Shown one piece after another: positions 1 to 14,412 of a DNA stretch of 64,000 nucleotides. The notes beneath the pieces were generated by a model. The model saw only the letters and a list, made by a program, of their open reading frames with translations. It was not told the DNA's origin and ran no database searches. The stretch lies in contig NZ_LMDC01000027.1 in assembly GCF_001425705.1 (NCBI RefSeq), positions 410,253 to 474,252 on the forward strand. Direction: 5' to 3'. Each line of letters begins with the position of its first letter. Positions within the stretch are counted from its first letter, which is position 1. Made by a program: the position numbers and the translations under genes. Origin of the DNA: Pelomonas sp. Root1217 (lineage in GTDB: Bacteria > Pseudomonadota > Gammaproteobacteria > Burkholderiales > Burkholderiaceae_C).

Positions 1-1134
1 CTGCCAGTCGAGCAGCAGCCACTCGAAGGGCTTGCTGGCCTGTTGGGCCTCGACGAGCGCGGCCCGTGTACCGGCGGCATCGGTGCTGGCGGCCAGGCCA
101 GCGCCGAAGCCGAGGTGGCGCAGCAGGGCCAGCGTTGCCTCGCGACCCTCGGGGTGGGCCTTGGCGAGCAGCAGGCGTTGCGGCTTGAGCGGCGCGGGCG
201 TCGCGGCGCCCACGTCCAGCGGCAGCGGCAGGCGGATCTCGAAGCTGCTGCCCCGGCCTGGCGTGCTGTGCACGTCGAGCACGCCGCCCATCAGCTCGAC
301 GAGGCGGCGCGTGATGGCCAGGCCCAGCCCGGTGCCGCCATGGCTCCGCTGCATGGACGCGTCGCCCTGCCGGAATTCACGGAACAGGCCGTCGAGCTGC
401 GCCATGCTCATGCCGATGCCGCTGTCCTGCACGGTGATGCACAGCGGCACGCGGCCCTGATCGTCGATAGGTGCGGCTGCCAGGCGCAGCTGCACCTGAC
501 CGGCCGGCGTGAACTTGATGGCGTTGGCCAGCAGGTTGACCAGCACCTGCTGCAGCCGCAGTGCGTCGCCGCGGAGCTGGCCGTGCGGGCCGAGCAGGCT
601 GGCGTCGGCCCAGTCGCAGATGAGTGCGACAGCGGGGTTGGCATGCACCGGCCTGACCAGCCCCATGGCCTGGCCGACGACGTCCTCCAGCCGCATCGGC
701 AGTGACTCGATTGCCATCTGGCCGGCCTCGATCTTGGCCACGTCCAGCACGTCGTTGACGAGGCTGAGCAGCATGCGCGAGGCGGCATCGGCCTTGGTCA
801 GCAGCTCACGCTGCTCGGGCGTGAGCTGGGTCTGCAGCGCCAGTTGCGTCATGCCCATGACGGCATTCATGGGCGTGCGGATCTCGTGGCTGAGCTGGGC
901 CAGGAAGCGCGTCTTGGCTTCGGTGGCCGACCGGTGGGATTCGGCCGCATCGACACCGCGCCGCAGCACCAGCACGCACAGCAGGGGCAGCGGCAGCAGC
1001 AGGGCATTGATCACGAGCGCGGCGTCGACCGCCGCGCCGCCTGCGCCGCGCAGGCTCCAAAGCAGGGCCAGAAGCGCCAGCAGCGCCGCCATGGCAAGCC
1101 AGAGTAGGCCGAGCGTGATCGTGCGCTGGGGCAT
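1..1134 (-). CDS. Hybrid sensor histidine kinase, C-terminal part outside window
   Basis: The reading frame is open from an ATG at 1134 down to base 1, so the gene runs off the left edge with 378 codons visible. Two hydrophobic segments (about residues 7-27 and 41-60) suggest a membrane anchor with almost no periplasmic part. A HisKA motif [13 protein letters not shown] follows, with the phospho-accepting His at residue 83. After it come N-, G1- and G2-type ATPase motifs ([20 protein letters not shown]) and the start of a receiver-like domain ending ...FEWLLLDWQ. It is therefore a hybrid kinase that should pass phosphate to an attached receiver. It is divergent from the signalling trio at 1274-7451 across a 139-bp gap, so shared regulation is plausible. 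The ligand cannot be read from the sequence. Confidence 0.85.
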   Translation of the reverse strand, partial: MPQRTITLGLLWLAMAALLALLALLWSLRGAGGAAVDAALVINALLLPLPLLCVLVLRRGVDAAESHRSATEAKTRFLAQLSHEIRTPMNAVMGMTQLALQTQLTPEQRELLTKADAASRMLLSLVNDVLDVAKIEAGQMAIESLPMRLEDVVGQAMGLVRPVHANPAVALICDWADASLLGPHGQLRGDALRLQQVLVNLLANAIKFTPAGQVQLRLAAAPIDDQGRVPLCITVQDSGIGMSMAQLDGLFREFRQGDASMQRSHGGTGLGLAITRRLVELMGGVLDVHSTPGRGSSFEIRLPLPLDVGAATPAPLKPQRLLLAKAHPEGREATLALLRHLGFGAGLAASTDAAGTRAALVEAQQASKPFEWLLLDWQ

Positions 1135-1273
1135 GGGCGGTCGCGTGGGAACTTGCCGATTATGGTGGTCGCGGATGACCCGAATGTGCGACGGAATCTA
1201 CAGCCACGCCCTGGGGAAAGCCCCGGGCATGCCTGCGGTTGTCGGGGAGGTGCAGCGGTTATTCTGACCCGCC

Positions 1274-2440
1274 ATGCCGCTCATCCTCGTAGTCGACGAC
1301 CAGCCGAGCAACATCCATGCGCTCTATCAGTTGCTGGTGGACGAATGCGAGGTCTCCATGGCCACCAGCGGCGCCGAGGCGCTGGCCTTCTGTGCCCAGC
1401 AGCTGCCCGACCTGATCCTGCTCGACGTGCTGATGCCCGAAATGAGCGGCTATGAGGTCTGCGACCGCCTGAAGGCCGATCCGCGCACGCGCGGCGTCCC
1501 TGTCATCTTCGTCACCGTGCAGGGCAGCGCCGACGACGAGGCCCAAGGCTTCGCCCATGGTGCGGTGGACTACATCCCCAAGCCCTTCGTCGACGTCGTC
1601 GTGAAGGCGCGGGTGCGCACCCAGCTGGCGCTCAAGCTGGCGTCCGAGAGCTTCGCGCGTTCGCAGATCGAGCTTTTCCAGCGCGACAAGCTGGCCTCGG
1701 TCGGGCGAACCATCTCGGGCATCGCCCAGGAGCTGAGTTCGCCGCTGGGCAACGCGCTGATCTCGGCCTGCACGCTGCAGGATGACCTGACCCATCTGCG
1801 CGGCCTGTCTGGCAGCGGCAGTATCAGGCGCAGCGATCTTGAGAAGCATCTGCGCGTCAGCGAGGAGAGCGTGGGCCTGGTGCTGTCCAACCTGCAGCGC
1901 ACCCTGTCCGTCGTCGACTCCTTCCTGCAATCCACGGCCGACAACTTCGGTGACCAGCGCCGCAGCTTCTCGCTGCTGGAACTGGTGCACGAGGTGGTCG
2001 CCGGCCTGGCGCCGGCGCTGGACACCCACCAGGTGCGCTGCGAGCTCGACGCCAGCGAGGACCTGCATCTGCTGAGCTTTCGTGGTGCCCTGGCCAAGGT
2101 GTTGTCCACACTGATCCAGAACGCGGTCAAGCATGCCTACCGCGAGGCCGGTGGCGAGGTCCACCTGCGCGTGCGGCCGCTGGGCACCGACCAGCTCATC
2201 GTCACCGTGCAGGACCACGGCGTCGGCATCCCGCCCGGCATGCTCGGGCGCGTCTTCGATCCCTTCTTCTCGACGCGTTTCGGCCCCAACCGCAGCGAGC
2301 CCGGCCTGTACATCGTGCGCAACCTTGTCACCTTTGCGCTGGGCGGGCAGATCCAGGTCGAGTCCACGCCCGGTCTGGGCACGACGGTCAGGCTGACCTT
2401 GCCGATGATTTCGCCCGAGGCGCGGCGCGCGGCGGGTTGA
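1274..2440 (+). CDS. Response regulator receiver fused to a degenerate histidine kinase-like module
   Basis: 388 residues. The N-terminal receiver domain (about 1-120) keeps the acidic pair VDD, the phospho-acceptor D51 in LILLD and the lysine in IPKPF (K103). After a short linker comes a region that aligns with HisKA (KLASVGRTISGIAQELSSPLG), but residue 152, where the phosphorylated His belongs, is Gln (cag at 1727-1729). The ATPase domain keeps an N-box (IQNAVKHAY) and DHGVGIP, while the G2 box, normally GTGLGL, reads SEPGLYIV. The family usually forms soluble one-piece signalling proteins that autophosphorylate. Here autophosphorylation at the standard site looks impossible, so a regulatory or scaffold role is inferred. 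Its TGA overlaps the next ATG by one base. Confidence 0.85.
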   Translation: MPLILVVDDQPSNIHALYQLLVDECEVSMATSGAEALAFCAQQLPDLILLDVLMPEMSGYEVCDRLKADPRTRGVPVIFVTVQGSADDEAQGFAHGAVDYIPKPFVDVVVKARVRTQLALKLASESFARSQIELFQRDKLASVGRTISGIAQELSSPLGNALISACTLQDDLTHLRGLSGSGSIRRSDLEKHLRVSEESVGLVLSNLQRTLSVVDSFLQSTADNFGDQRRSFSLLELVHEVVAGLAPALDTHQVRCELDASEDLHLLSFRGALAKVLSTLIQNAVKHAYREAGGEVHLRVRPLGTDQLIVTVQDHGVGIPPGMLGRVFDPFFSTRFGPNRSEPGLYIVRNLVTFALGGQIQVESTPGLGTTVRLTLPMISPEARRAAG

Positions 2441-3680
2441 TGCTGGCCGGAATGCGCGCCCGACTGGCGCTGTTGGGCGGCCTCCTGTTGATGCTGGCAT
2501 TAGGGCTGGCGCTCTACCTCGTGCAAAGGCCGTCGGTCGAGGCGGCTCGCGGGCCTATCGTCATCGGCCTGCTGCACGCCCTCAGCGGCCCGATGGCGGC
2601 CAGCGAGGCGCCGCTGGTGGCGACCGTCAAACTGGCCGTGGAGGAGATCAATGCCGGCGGCGGCCTGCTGGGCCGGCGCGTCGAGCTCAGGATCGAGGAC
2701 ACGCGCTCCGAGCCGCGCACCGCGGCTGCGGCCGCCGAGCGCCTCATCAGCGCCGAGCATGCGGTGGCGCTGTTCGGCTGCTGGTCGTCCAACTGCCGCC
2801 AGGCCGTCAGGCCGGTCGTCGAGATCCATCGCCATCTGCTGTTCTATCCACTGGCCTACGAGGGCATGGAGCAGTCGCCCCACATCATCTACACCGGCCC
2901 CACGCCCAACCAGCATGCACTGCCTGCCACCGACTGGGCCATGCATGGCTTCGGCCGGCGCGTCTATCTCATTGGCACCGACGGCCTCTACCCGCGGCGG
3001 GTCAACGCGATGCTGCGCGACTTCATCTTGCTGAGTGGCGGCCAAGTGCTGGCCGAGCGCTATGTACCGCTGGCTGGTACCGACATGGGCGGCATGCTGG
3101 CAGACCTGCAACGCGTCCAGCCCGACGTCGTCATCAGCACCATTGGCGGCAGCAGCAGTCGCGCCTTCTTCGATGCCCTGGTGGCAGCCGGCCTGACCGA
3201 CCTTCCGCTGATGTCCCTGCGTGCCGCCGAGCCGGAGATGACGGCCTATGGCGGCGGCCGGCTCGACCGCCATTTCACGGCCTGGAGCTATCTGCAGTCG
3301 CAACCCGGGCCTGCCAACGAGGCCTTTCTGGCGCGGCTGCGGCGCAGCCAGGGCGAGGGCATCCAGGCCAGTGATCCGGCGGTGTCGGCCTACGTCGGCG
3401 TGCAGCTGTGGGCCGCCGCGGTGCGCGGGGTCGGCAGCGCGCAGACGGACGCGGTCAATGCCAATGTGCTGCAGCAGAGCGTGTCAGTGCCCCAGGGCTT
3501 CGGGGCGGTGGACAGCCAGAGCCGGCATCTGTGGCGCCAGCTGCGCATCGCCCAGGTCAAGCCGGATGGCCAGCTCGCCGAGGTGTTCGCACTGCCGCGC
3601 TACATCAAGCCGGCGCCATGGCCGGTGTTCCGGTCCGCAGAGCACTGGATGGCCGTGCTGCCACGCACCGAGGGCGCGCC

Positions 3681-3684
<4 letters not shown>
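2440..3684 (+). CDS. Periplasmic ligand-binding protein of the urea/amide type (UrtA/AmiC-like)
   Basis: 414 residues from an ATG sharing one base with the upstream stop (TGATG). An in-frame TTG at 2437 is possible. A hydrophobic N-terminal segment (about residues 8-27) acts as signal or anchor. The mature part starts PIVIGLLHALSGPMA and continues with AVEEINAGGGLLGR, typical of Leu/Ile/Val-type type-I periplasmic binding proteins, and FGCWSSNCRQAV and YPLAYEGMEQSP resemble urea/short-amide binders such as UrtA and AmiC. No ABC permease or ATPase gene is adjacent. It sits between two signalling proteins with overlapping ends, so it more likely presents a ligand to the downstream kinase than feeds a transporter (inference). 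The exact ligand is unknown. Confidence 0.85.
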
Positions 3685-7451
<3,767 letters not shown>

Positions 7452-7518
7452 GCGCCGGTTGGGCCACCCGACGGGCAAAACCCATTCCCGGTGTGCGGGC
7501 GCCGTGGGCTTGCGTACA

Positions 7519-7535
7519 ATGAGAATCATTCTCAT
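7519..7535. promoter_or_regulatory. Fur box ahead of feoAB
   Basis: Bases 7519-7535 form a perfect palindrome with 8-bp arms (ATGAGAAT, C, ATTCTCAT). It closely matches the canonical 19-bp Fur box and lies 29 bases before the feoA start. Repression of feoAB by Fe(II)-Fur is the standard expectation and fits the function of the genes. Confidence 0.85.
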
Positions 7536-7563
7536 CAAACCAACTCGTCCGCCGAGCCCGCCC

Positions 7564-7819
7564 ATGTCCGAGCCGCTGTTCTCCAGCCTCGCCGCCGCCC
7601 CTGCCGGGCTGGCGCTGACTGTCCATCAGGTCAGCGCGCCCGGGCATTCGCCGGAATGGGCGGGCTGGCTGGCCGATCTGGGCTTTTTGCCGGGCGAAGC
7701 CGTGCATGTGCTGCGCCGCGGCGCCCAGCGCACGGGCAACCTGGTCGTGCGCATCGGGCAATCGACGTTTGCGCTGCGCCATGCCGAGGCCGAATGCATC
7801 GCCGTGACGCCGCGCGGCC

Positions 7820-7827
<8 letters not shown>
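7564..7827 (+). CDS. feoA: Ferrous iron transport protein A
   Basis: 87 residues from ATG at 7564 (MSEPLFSSL). The frame is open further upstream, but that would place the Fur box inside the gene, so the later start is preferred. The protein is a small SH3-like FeoA domain, with the characteristic WLADLGFLPGEAVHVLRR and a C-terminal beta region ending ALRHAEAECIAV. FeoA is a cytoplasmic accessory factor for FeoB-mediated Fe(II) uptake. Its stop overlaps the start of feoB by eight bases, so the two are translationally coupled. Confidence 0.92.
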
Positions 7828-9691
<1,864 letters not shown>

Positions 9692-9699
9692 CGTCAGCG

Positions 9700-9841
9700 T
9701 ATTCCGGGCCGAGCGCTGGGCCGTTCCCGAGCCGGCCCGCTTGGGCGTTTGCTTGTGGCTCAATGCCGCAAGCATCGCCGTCCCCGCGGGGGACCGGCTG
9801 GGCGCGCCCGCGTTCAGCGGGGCGAGACCGGACGAGGGGCT
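9700..9841. repeat. Dispersed intergenic repeat, copy A
   Basis: This gap between the convergent feoB and cyclophilin genes shares an ordered series of blocks with 26187-26402: gGGCCGAGCGC near 9707, GCCGGCCCGC near 9731, GCAAGCATCGCCG near 9768, a G/C-rich palindromic block near 9781, GCGTTCAGCGG near 9810, and GAGGGGCTTCA at the right end. The last block runs into the stop codon of the minus-strand cyclophilin gene. The internal C/G palindrome could act as a transcription terminator. This copy is shorter than copy B and lacks its 28-base hairpin. No protein is encoded. Confidence 0.75.
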
Positions 9842-10783
9842 TCAGGGAGTGGGGCGCGTCGGCACCGACGCGCTGCAGATGTCGATATAGCCGGGGCTGT
9901 GCACGAACCAGCCACTGCGAAAGCGCCTGGCATCGAGCAGTTGGGTCCAGGTGGTGGACTCGGTGCGCAACACCTGCAGCGCCGGCCGTTCGACGGCCGG
10001 CACCTCGGCCAGCAGGCGGATGCGCTGGATGCCCGTGCGCTGCTCAGGCTTGTCATAGAAGCCCATGGCCGCGCCGCCGCGGGGCAGGCCGGACAGCAGC
10101 TCCATGCCCTTGAGCACGCGGCCCACCACGGTGATGTTGAGATCCAGCCCGCGCGGCGCCTGGCCGATGACGGCGTAGAGCTCGGTGCCGTTGCTCGAGT
10201 CGACCGCGTCGCTGCGCCCGGCGCCGACCATGCCGTAGCAGTGGGCCAACCAGGCCCTGCCGGCCTTGGGATCAGCGGCGACCGGGAAGCCATCGGCAAA
10301 GCCGGTGCGTGGCGCCCAGCCTTCCACGTCGGGCAGCCTGGCGAAGGCGGCTTCCTTGCCGACCTTGTCCAGCGGCACGGAGAACTCGGCGGGCAGCTTG
10401 GCCTGTGCCCCGGCCGGCAAGGGCTTCGCCTTGCTGGCGTCCTCGCCATCAGGGTCGCCCCACTGGGTGACGAAGTTGTCCTGCACGCGCAGGATGGCCA
10501 GGCCATCCCAATAGCCGCCGCGGGCCAGGGCGCGGATGTTGGCGGCATGCGCGGGCGCAAATCGCGGGGCCAGTTCGATGATGACTTGACCCGACGCCAG
10601 CTCCATCAGCAGCGTGTTCTCGGGATCGAGCCCGCGCCAGTCGCTGGCCGGCGAGCCGGCCAGGATCTGCTGGGCGGTCTTCTTTGCAGCCGCCTTGACC
10701 GTGGGCTTGGCAGCCTTGGAGGGTGCCGCAAGGGCGGTGGACAGCAGGCCGGCGGTGGCCAGCGCGAGCGCGATGTGTTTCAT
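9842..10783 (-). CDS. Secreted peptidyl-prolyl cis-trans isomerase, cyclophilin type
   Basis: 313 residues with a signal peptide ([19 protein letters not shown]) and a short Ala/Lys-rich linker. The cyclophilin core has [37 protein letters not shown] (F/Q/G of the active-site region) and a later [32 protein letters not shown]. It is larger than bacterial PpiA/PpiB (about 165-190 residues) because of an insertion around residues 110-190 and a C-terminal extension. The expected role is proline isomerisation during folding of exported proteins. It is divergent from dnaE, 43 bases away, and its stop abuts a dispersed repeat. Confidence 0.85.
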   Translation of the reverse strand: MKHIALALATAGLLSTALAAPSKAAKPTVKAAAKKTAQQILAGSPASDWRGLDPENTLLMELASGQVIIELAPRFAPAHAANIRALARGGYWDGLAILRVQDNFVTQWGDPDGEDASKAKPLPAGAQAKLPAEFSVPLDKVGKEAAFARLPDVEGWAPRTGFADGFPVAADPKAGRAWLAHCYGMVGAGRSDAVDSSNGTELYAVIGQAPRGLDLNITVVGRVLKGMELLSGLPRGGAAMGFYDKPEQRTGIQRIRLLAEVPAVERPALQVLRTESTTWTQLLDARRFRSGWFVHSPGYIDICSASVPTRPTP

Positions 10784-10826
10784 GGGCGCGCAGCTTAACG
10801 GCGGAGCGGCTTCCTACAATGGCGCG

Positions 10827-13800
10827 ATGCCCGAGACCGCTGTTCACGACCTGCAAGACCTGCCCTTCGTCCACCTGCGCATGCACACCGAGTATTCGGT
10901 GGTGGACGGCACCCTGCGCACCGACGATGCCGCCGACGCAGCCGCGGCGGATGGCCAGGTGGCGGCGGCCATCACCGACCTGGCCAACCTGTTCGGCGGC
11001 ATCAAGTTCTACACGGCGATGCGCAAGAAGGGCGTGCAGCCCATCCTCGGCGCCGACTGCTGGCTGGAGACCGACGCCACCGACAAGCCGCCGACGCGCC
11101 TGCTGCTGCTGGTGCAGAACAGCCAGGGTTATCTCAACCTCAGCGAACTGCTGTCGCGCGCCTGGATCGACAACGTCCAGCGCAACCAGGCCTGCCTGAA
11201 GTGGGAGTGGCTGACCGAACTGGGCGCGGGCCTGATCTGCCTGTCCGGCGCCCAGCATGGCGGCCTGGGCCAGGCGCTGATGCAGGGCGACAAGGTGCGG
11301 GCGAAGGAGTGGGCGCAGCGGCTGTCCGAGGTCTTCCCGGGGCGCTTCTACATCGAGCTGCAGCGCGCCGGGCTGCCCGGCCAGGAGGCGCTGGTGCAGG
11401 CCAGCGTGCCGCTGGCGGCCGAGCTGGGCCTGCCCGTGGTGGCGACCCACCCGATCCAGTTCCTGGGTGAGGACGACTTCGAGGCCCATGAGGCGCGCGT
11501 CTGCGTGGCCGAAGGAGAGACTCTCGCCAACCCCAAGCGCATCAAGCGCTTCCTGCCCAGCCAGTACTTCAAGACCCAGGCGCAGATGCGCCAGCTGTTC
11601 AAGGACATCCCGAGCGCCATCCAGAACACCACCGAGATCGCACGCCGCTGCTCGCTGACGCTGGTGCTGGGCAAGCCGCAGCTGCCCAATTTCCCGACGC
11701 CGCTGCTGGACGACGGCACGCCGATGCCGATGGAGCAATACTTCCGCGAGCTGAGCCACGAGGGTCTGGTGGGGCGGCTCAAGCATCTCTTCCCTGACGA
11801 GGCCGAGCGTGAGAAGGAGCGCCCGCGCTACGTCGAGCGCCTGGAGTTCGAGCTGAACACCATCATCAAGATGGGCTTCCCGGGCTACTTCCTCATCGTC
11901 TCGGACTTCATCCGCTGGGCCAAGGCCAACGGCTGCCCGGTCGGCCCGGGGCGGGGCTCGGGCGCCGGCTCGCTGGTGGCCTATGCGCTGCTGATCACGG
12001 ACCTGGACCCGCTCAAATACAACCTGCTGTTCGAGCGCTTCCTGAACCCCGAGCGGGTCTCGATGCCCGACTTCGACATCGACTTCTGCCAGGGCAACCG
12101 CGACCGCGTCATCGACTACGTCAAGGACAAATACGGCCGGCCGGCAGTCAGCCAGATCGCGACGTTCGGCACCATGGCCGCCAAGGCCGCGCTGCGCGAC
12201 ATCGGCCGCGTGCTGGGCATGGGCTTCGGCCATGTGGACAGCATCGCCAAGCTCATTCCCGCGCCACCCGGCAAGACGGTGACGCTGGCCAAGCTGCCGC
12301 CCAACTTCGACCCCGACAAGGCCAAGGTCATCTACGCCCGCCACGAGGCGCCGGAGCTGGAGGAGCGCGAGAGGAGCGACGAGGAAGTGGCCGAGCTGCT
12401 CAAGCTCGCCGCCCGCGTCGAAGGCATGGTGCGCAACATCGGCATGCATGCCGGTGGCGTGCTGATCGCGCCGGGCAAGATCACCGACTTCTGCCCGCAG
12501 TACCAGCAGCCCGGCTCAACCTCGGCCGTCAGCCAGTTCGACAAGGACGACGTCGAGGCCATCGGCCTCGTGAAGTTCGACTTCCTGGGCCTGGCCACGC
12601 TGACCATCCTGGAGCTGGCCAAGGACTTCATCGTCGCCCGCTATCCGGACCGCAAGGATTTCGACTGGGCCGACGTGCCGCTGGTCGACAAGAAGGTGTT
12701 CGACCTCTTCGGCAAGGGCTACTCCGAGAGCGTGTTCCAATTTGAATCGCCCGGCATGCAGCGCCTGCTGAAGGACGCCAAGCCGTCGCGCTTCGAGGAC
12801 CTGATCGCGCTGGTGTCGCTGTACCGCCCGGGCCCGATGGACCTGATCCCGTCGTTCGTGGCGCGCAAGCACGGCAAGGAGACCATCGAATACCCGCATC
12901 CACTGCTGGGCCAGGTGCTGGAGGAGACCTATGGCGTCTTCGTCTACCAGGAGCAGGTCATGCAGGCCGCCCAGGTGCTGGGTGGCTACAGCCTCGGTGG
13001 CGCCGACATGCTGCGCCGCGCGATGGGCAAGAAGAAGGCCGAGGAAATGGCCATGCACCGCGAGATCTTCCGCAAGGGGGCGGCGGAAAAGGGCATCGAC
13101 CAGGCCAAGGCGGATGAAGTCTTCGACTTGATGGAAAAGTTCGCGGGCTATGGCTTCAACAAGTCGCATGCCGCCGCCTATGCGCTGCTGAGCTACCACA
13201 CGGCCTGGCTCAAGACGCACTACACGGCCGAGTTCTACGCCGCGAACATGACCATCGAAATGGACGACACCGACAAGCTCAAGGTGTTGCTCAATGACGC
13301 CAAGATCTTCGGCATCGAGTTCCAGTCGCCCTGCGTGAACAAGGGGCAGTACCGCTTCGAACCCATCACCAACCGCCTCGTGAACTACGGCCTGGGCGCC
13401 GTCAAGGGCACGGGCCGTGGCGCCATCGAGGCCATCGTCGCGGCGCGCGAGGCCGGCGGGCCATTCCTGAGCTTCTACGACTTCTGCCTGCGCGTGGACC
13501 GCAAAGCCGTCAACAAGCGTGCCGTGGAGGCGCTGATCAAGGCCGGCGCCTTCGACAGCATCAACCCCGAGCGCTCGAAACTGCTGGCCAGCGTCGGCCG
13601 CGGCTACACGCATGCCGAGACGCAGGAGGCCAATGCCGACCAGGGCGGCCTGTTCGACTTCGGCGATTCGCATGCGGCCTCGCATGTCGAGCCCGATCTC
13701 GTCGACGCGCCCGTTTGGAACATCAAGGAACGGTTGTCGCTGGAGAAGACCGCCATCGGCTTCTACCTGTCGGGCCATCTGTTCGACCACGGCGGCGCCG

Positions 13801-14384
13801 AGGTGCGGCGCATCGTCAAGCGCCAGATCGCCGACCTGGTGGACAGCCGCGAGCCGACGCTGGTGGCCGGCATCGTCAGCGACATGCGCGTCATCAACGG
13901 CCAGCGCGGCCGCGTCGCCATCTTCAAGATCGACGACAAGAGCGACGCCATCGAGGCCGTGGCCAACGAGGAGCTGCTGAACGCCAACAAGGAGCTGCTG
14001 GCCGAGGACGAACTCATCATTGCCCAGGGCAAGGTGCAGAACGACCGCTTCTCGGGCGGCCTGCGCATGAATGTGCAGGCGGTGTGGAGCCTGTCCGCGG
14101 CGCGCGCCAAGTTTGGCAAGCACCTGCTGCTCGGCAATGCGGGTGCGGCCGGGCTGATCAAGGAGCTGGTGGAGCGCTTCCCGCCGCGCGAGGTCGTGAT
14201 GGAGGAGGGCGGCACGCGCAAGCTTGGCCTGCCAGTGCGGGTATCGGTCAAGGCCGAGCCCGACGGTGGGGGCGTCGGTGCCCGCTGGCTGGTGGAACTG
14301 GGCGAGGCGAGCCGCTTCTGGCCCGCGGACGAGGCTTTAGCCAAATTGGGCACGGCGGCTGAGGTCATTTACGAAGCTGGATGA
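10827..14384 (+). CDS. dnaE: DNA polymerase III alpha subunit
   Basis: 1185 residues from ATG at 10827 (MPETAVHDL). Upstream in-frame codons would overlap the divergent gene, and this start gives the usual DnaE length. The PHP domain opens with FVHLRMHTEYSVVDG. The polymerase core has GPGRGSGAGSLVAY and the catalytic acidic motif MPDFDIDFCQGNRD, followed by the conserved KFDFLGL and SLYRPGPMDLIPS. The C-terminal part contains the helix-hairpin-helix and OB-fold regions. It is the replicative polymerase subunit. It is a single gene, with a patatin gene starting 28 bases after its stop. Confidence 0.97.
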   Translation: MPETAVHDLQDLPFVHLRMHTEYSVVDGTLRTDDAADAAAADGQVAAAITDLANLFGGIKFYTAMRKKGVQPILGADCWLETDATDKPPTRLLLLVQNSQGYLNLSELLSRAWIDNVQRNQACLKWEWLTELGAGLICLSGAQHGGLGQALMQGDKVRAKEWAQRLSEVFPGRFYIELQRAGLPGQEALVQASVPLAAELGLPVVATHPIQFLGEDDFEAHEARVCVAEGETLANPKRIKRFLPSQYFKTQAQMRQLFKDIPSAIQNTTEIARRCSLTLVLGKPQLPNFPTPLLDDGTPMPMEQYFRELSHEGLVGRLKHLFPDEAEREKERPRYVERLEFELNTIIKMGFPGYFLIVSDFIRWAKANGCPVGPGRGSGAGSLVAYALLITDLDPLKYNLLFERFLNPERVSMPDFDIDFCQGNRDRVIDYVKDKYGRPAVSQIATFGTMAAKAALRDIGRVLGMGFGHVDSIAKLIPAPPGKTVTLAKLPPNFDPDKAKVIYARHEAPELEERERSDEEVAELLKLAARVEGMVRNIGMHAGGVLIAPGKITDFCPQYQQPGSTSAVSQFDKDDVEAIGLVKFDFLGLATLTILELAKDFIVARYPDRKDFDWADVPLVDKKVFDLFGKGYSESVFQFESPGMQRLLKDAKPSRFEDLIALVSLYRPGPMDLIPSFVARKHGKETIEYPHPLLGQVLEETYGVFVYQEQVMQAAQVLGGYSLGGADMLRRAMGKKKAEEMAMHREIFRKGAAEKGIDQAKADEVFDLMEKFAGYGFNKSHAAAYALLSYHTAWLKTHYTAEFYAANMTIEMDDTDKLKVLLNDAKIFGIEFQSPCVNKGQYRFEPITNRLVNYGLGAVKGTGRGAIEAIVAAREAGGPFLSFYDFCLRVDRKAVNKRAVEALIKAGAFDSINPERSKLLASVGRGYTHAETQEANADQGGLFDFGDSHAASHVEPDLVDAPVWNIKERLSLEKTAIGFYLSGHLFDHGGAEVRRIVKRQIADLVDSREPTLVAGIVSDMRVINGQRGRVAIFKIDDKSDAIEAVANEELLNANKELLAEDELIIAQGKVQNDRFSGGLRMNVQAVWSLSAARAKFGKHLLLGNAGAAGLIKELVERFPPREVVMEEGGTRKLGLPVRVSVKAEPDGGGVGARWLVELGEASRFWPADEALAKLGTAAEVIYEAG

Positions 14385-14412
14385 GCCCCGGCATCGGCGA
14401 TGATTCCCGCCG

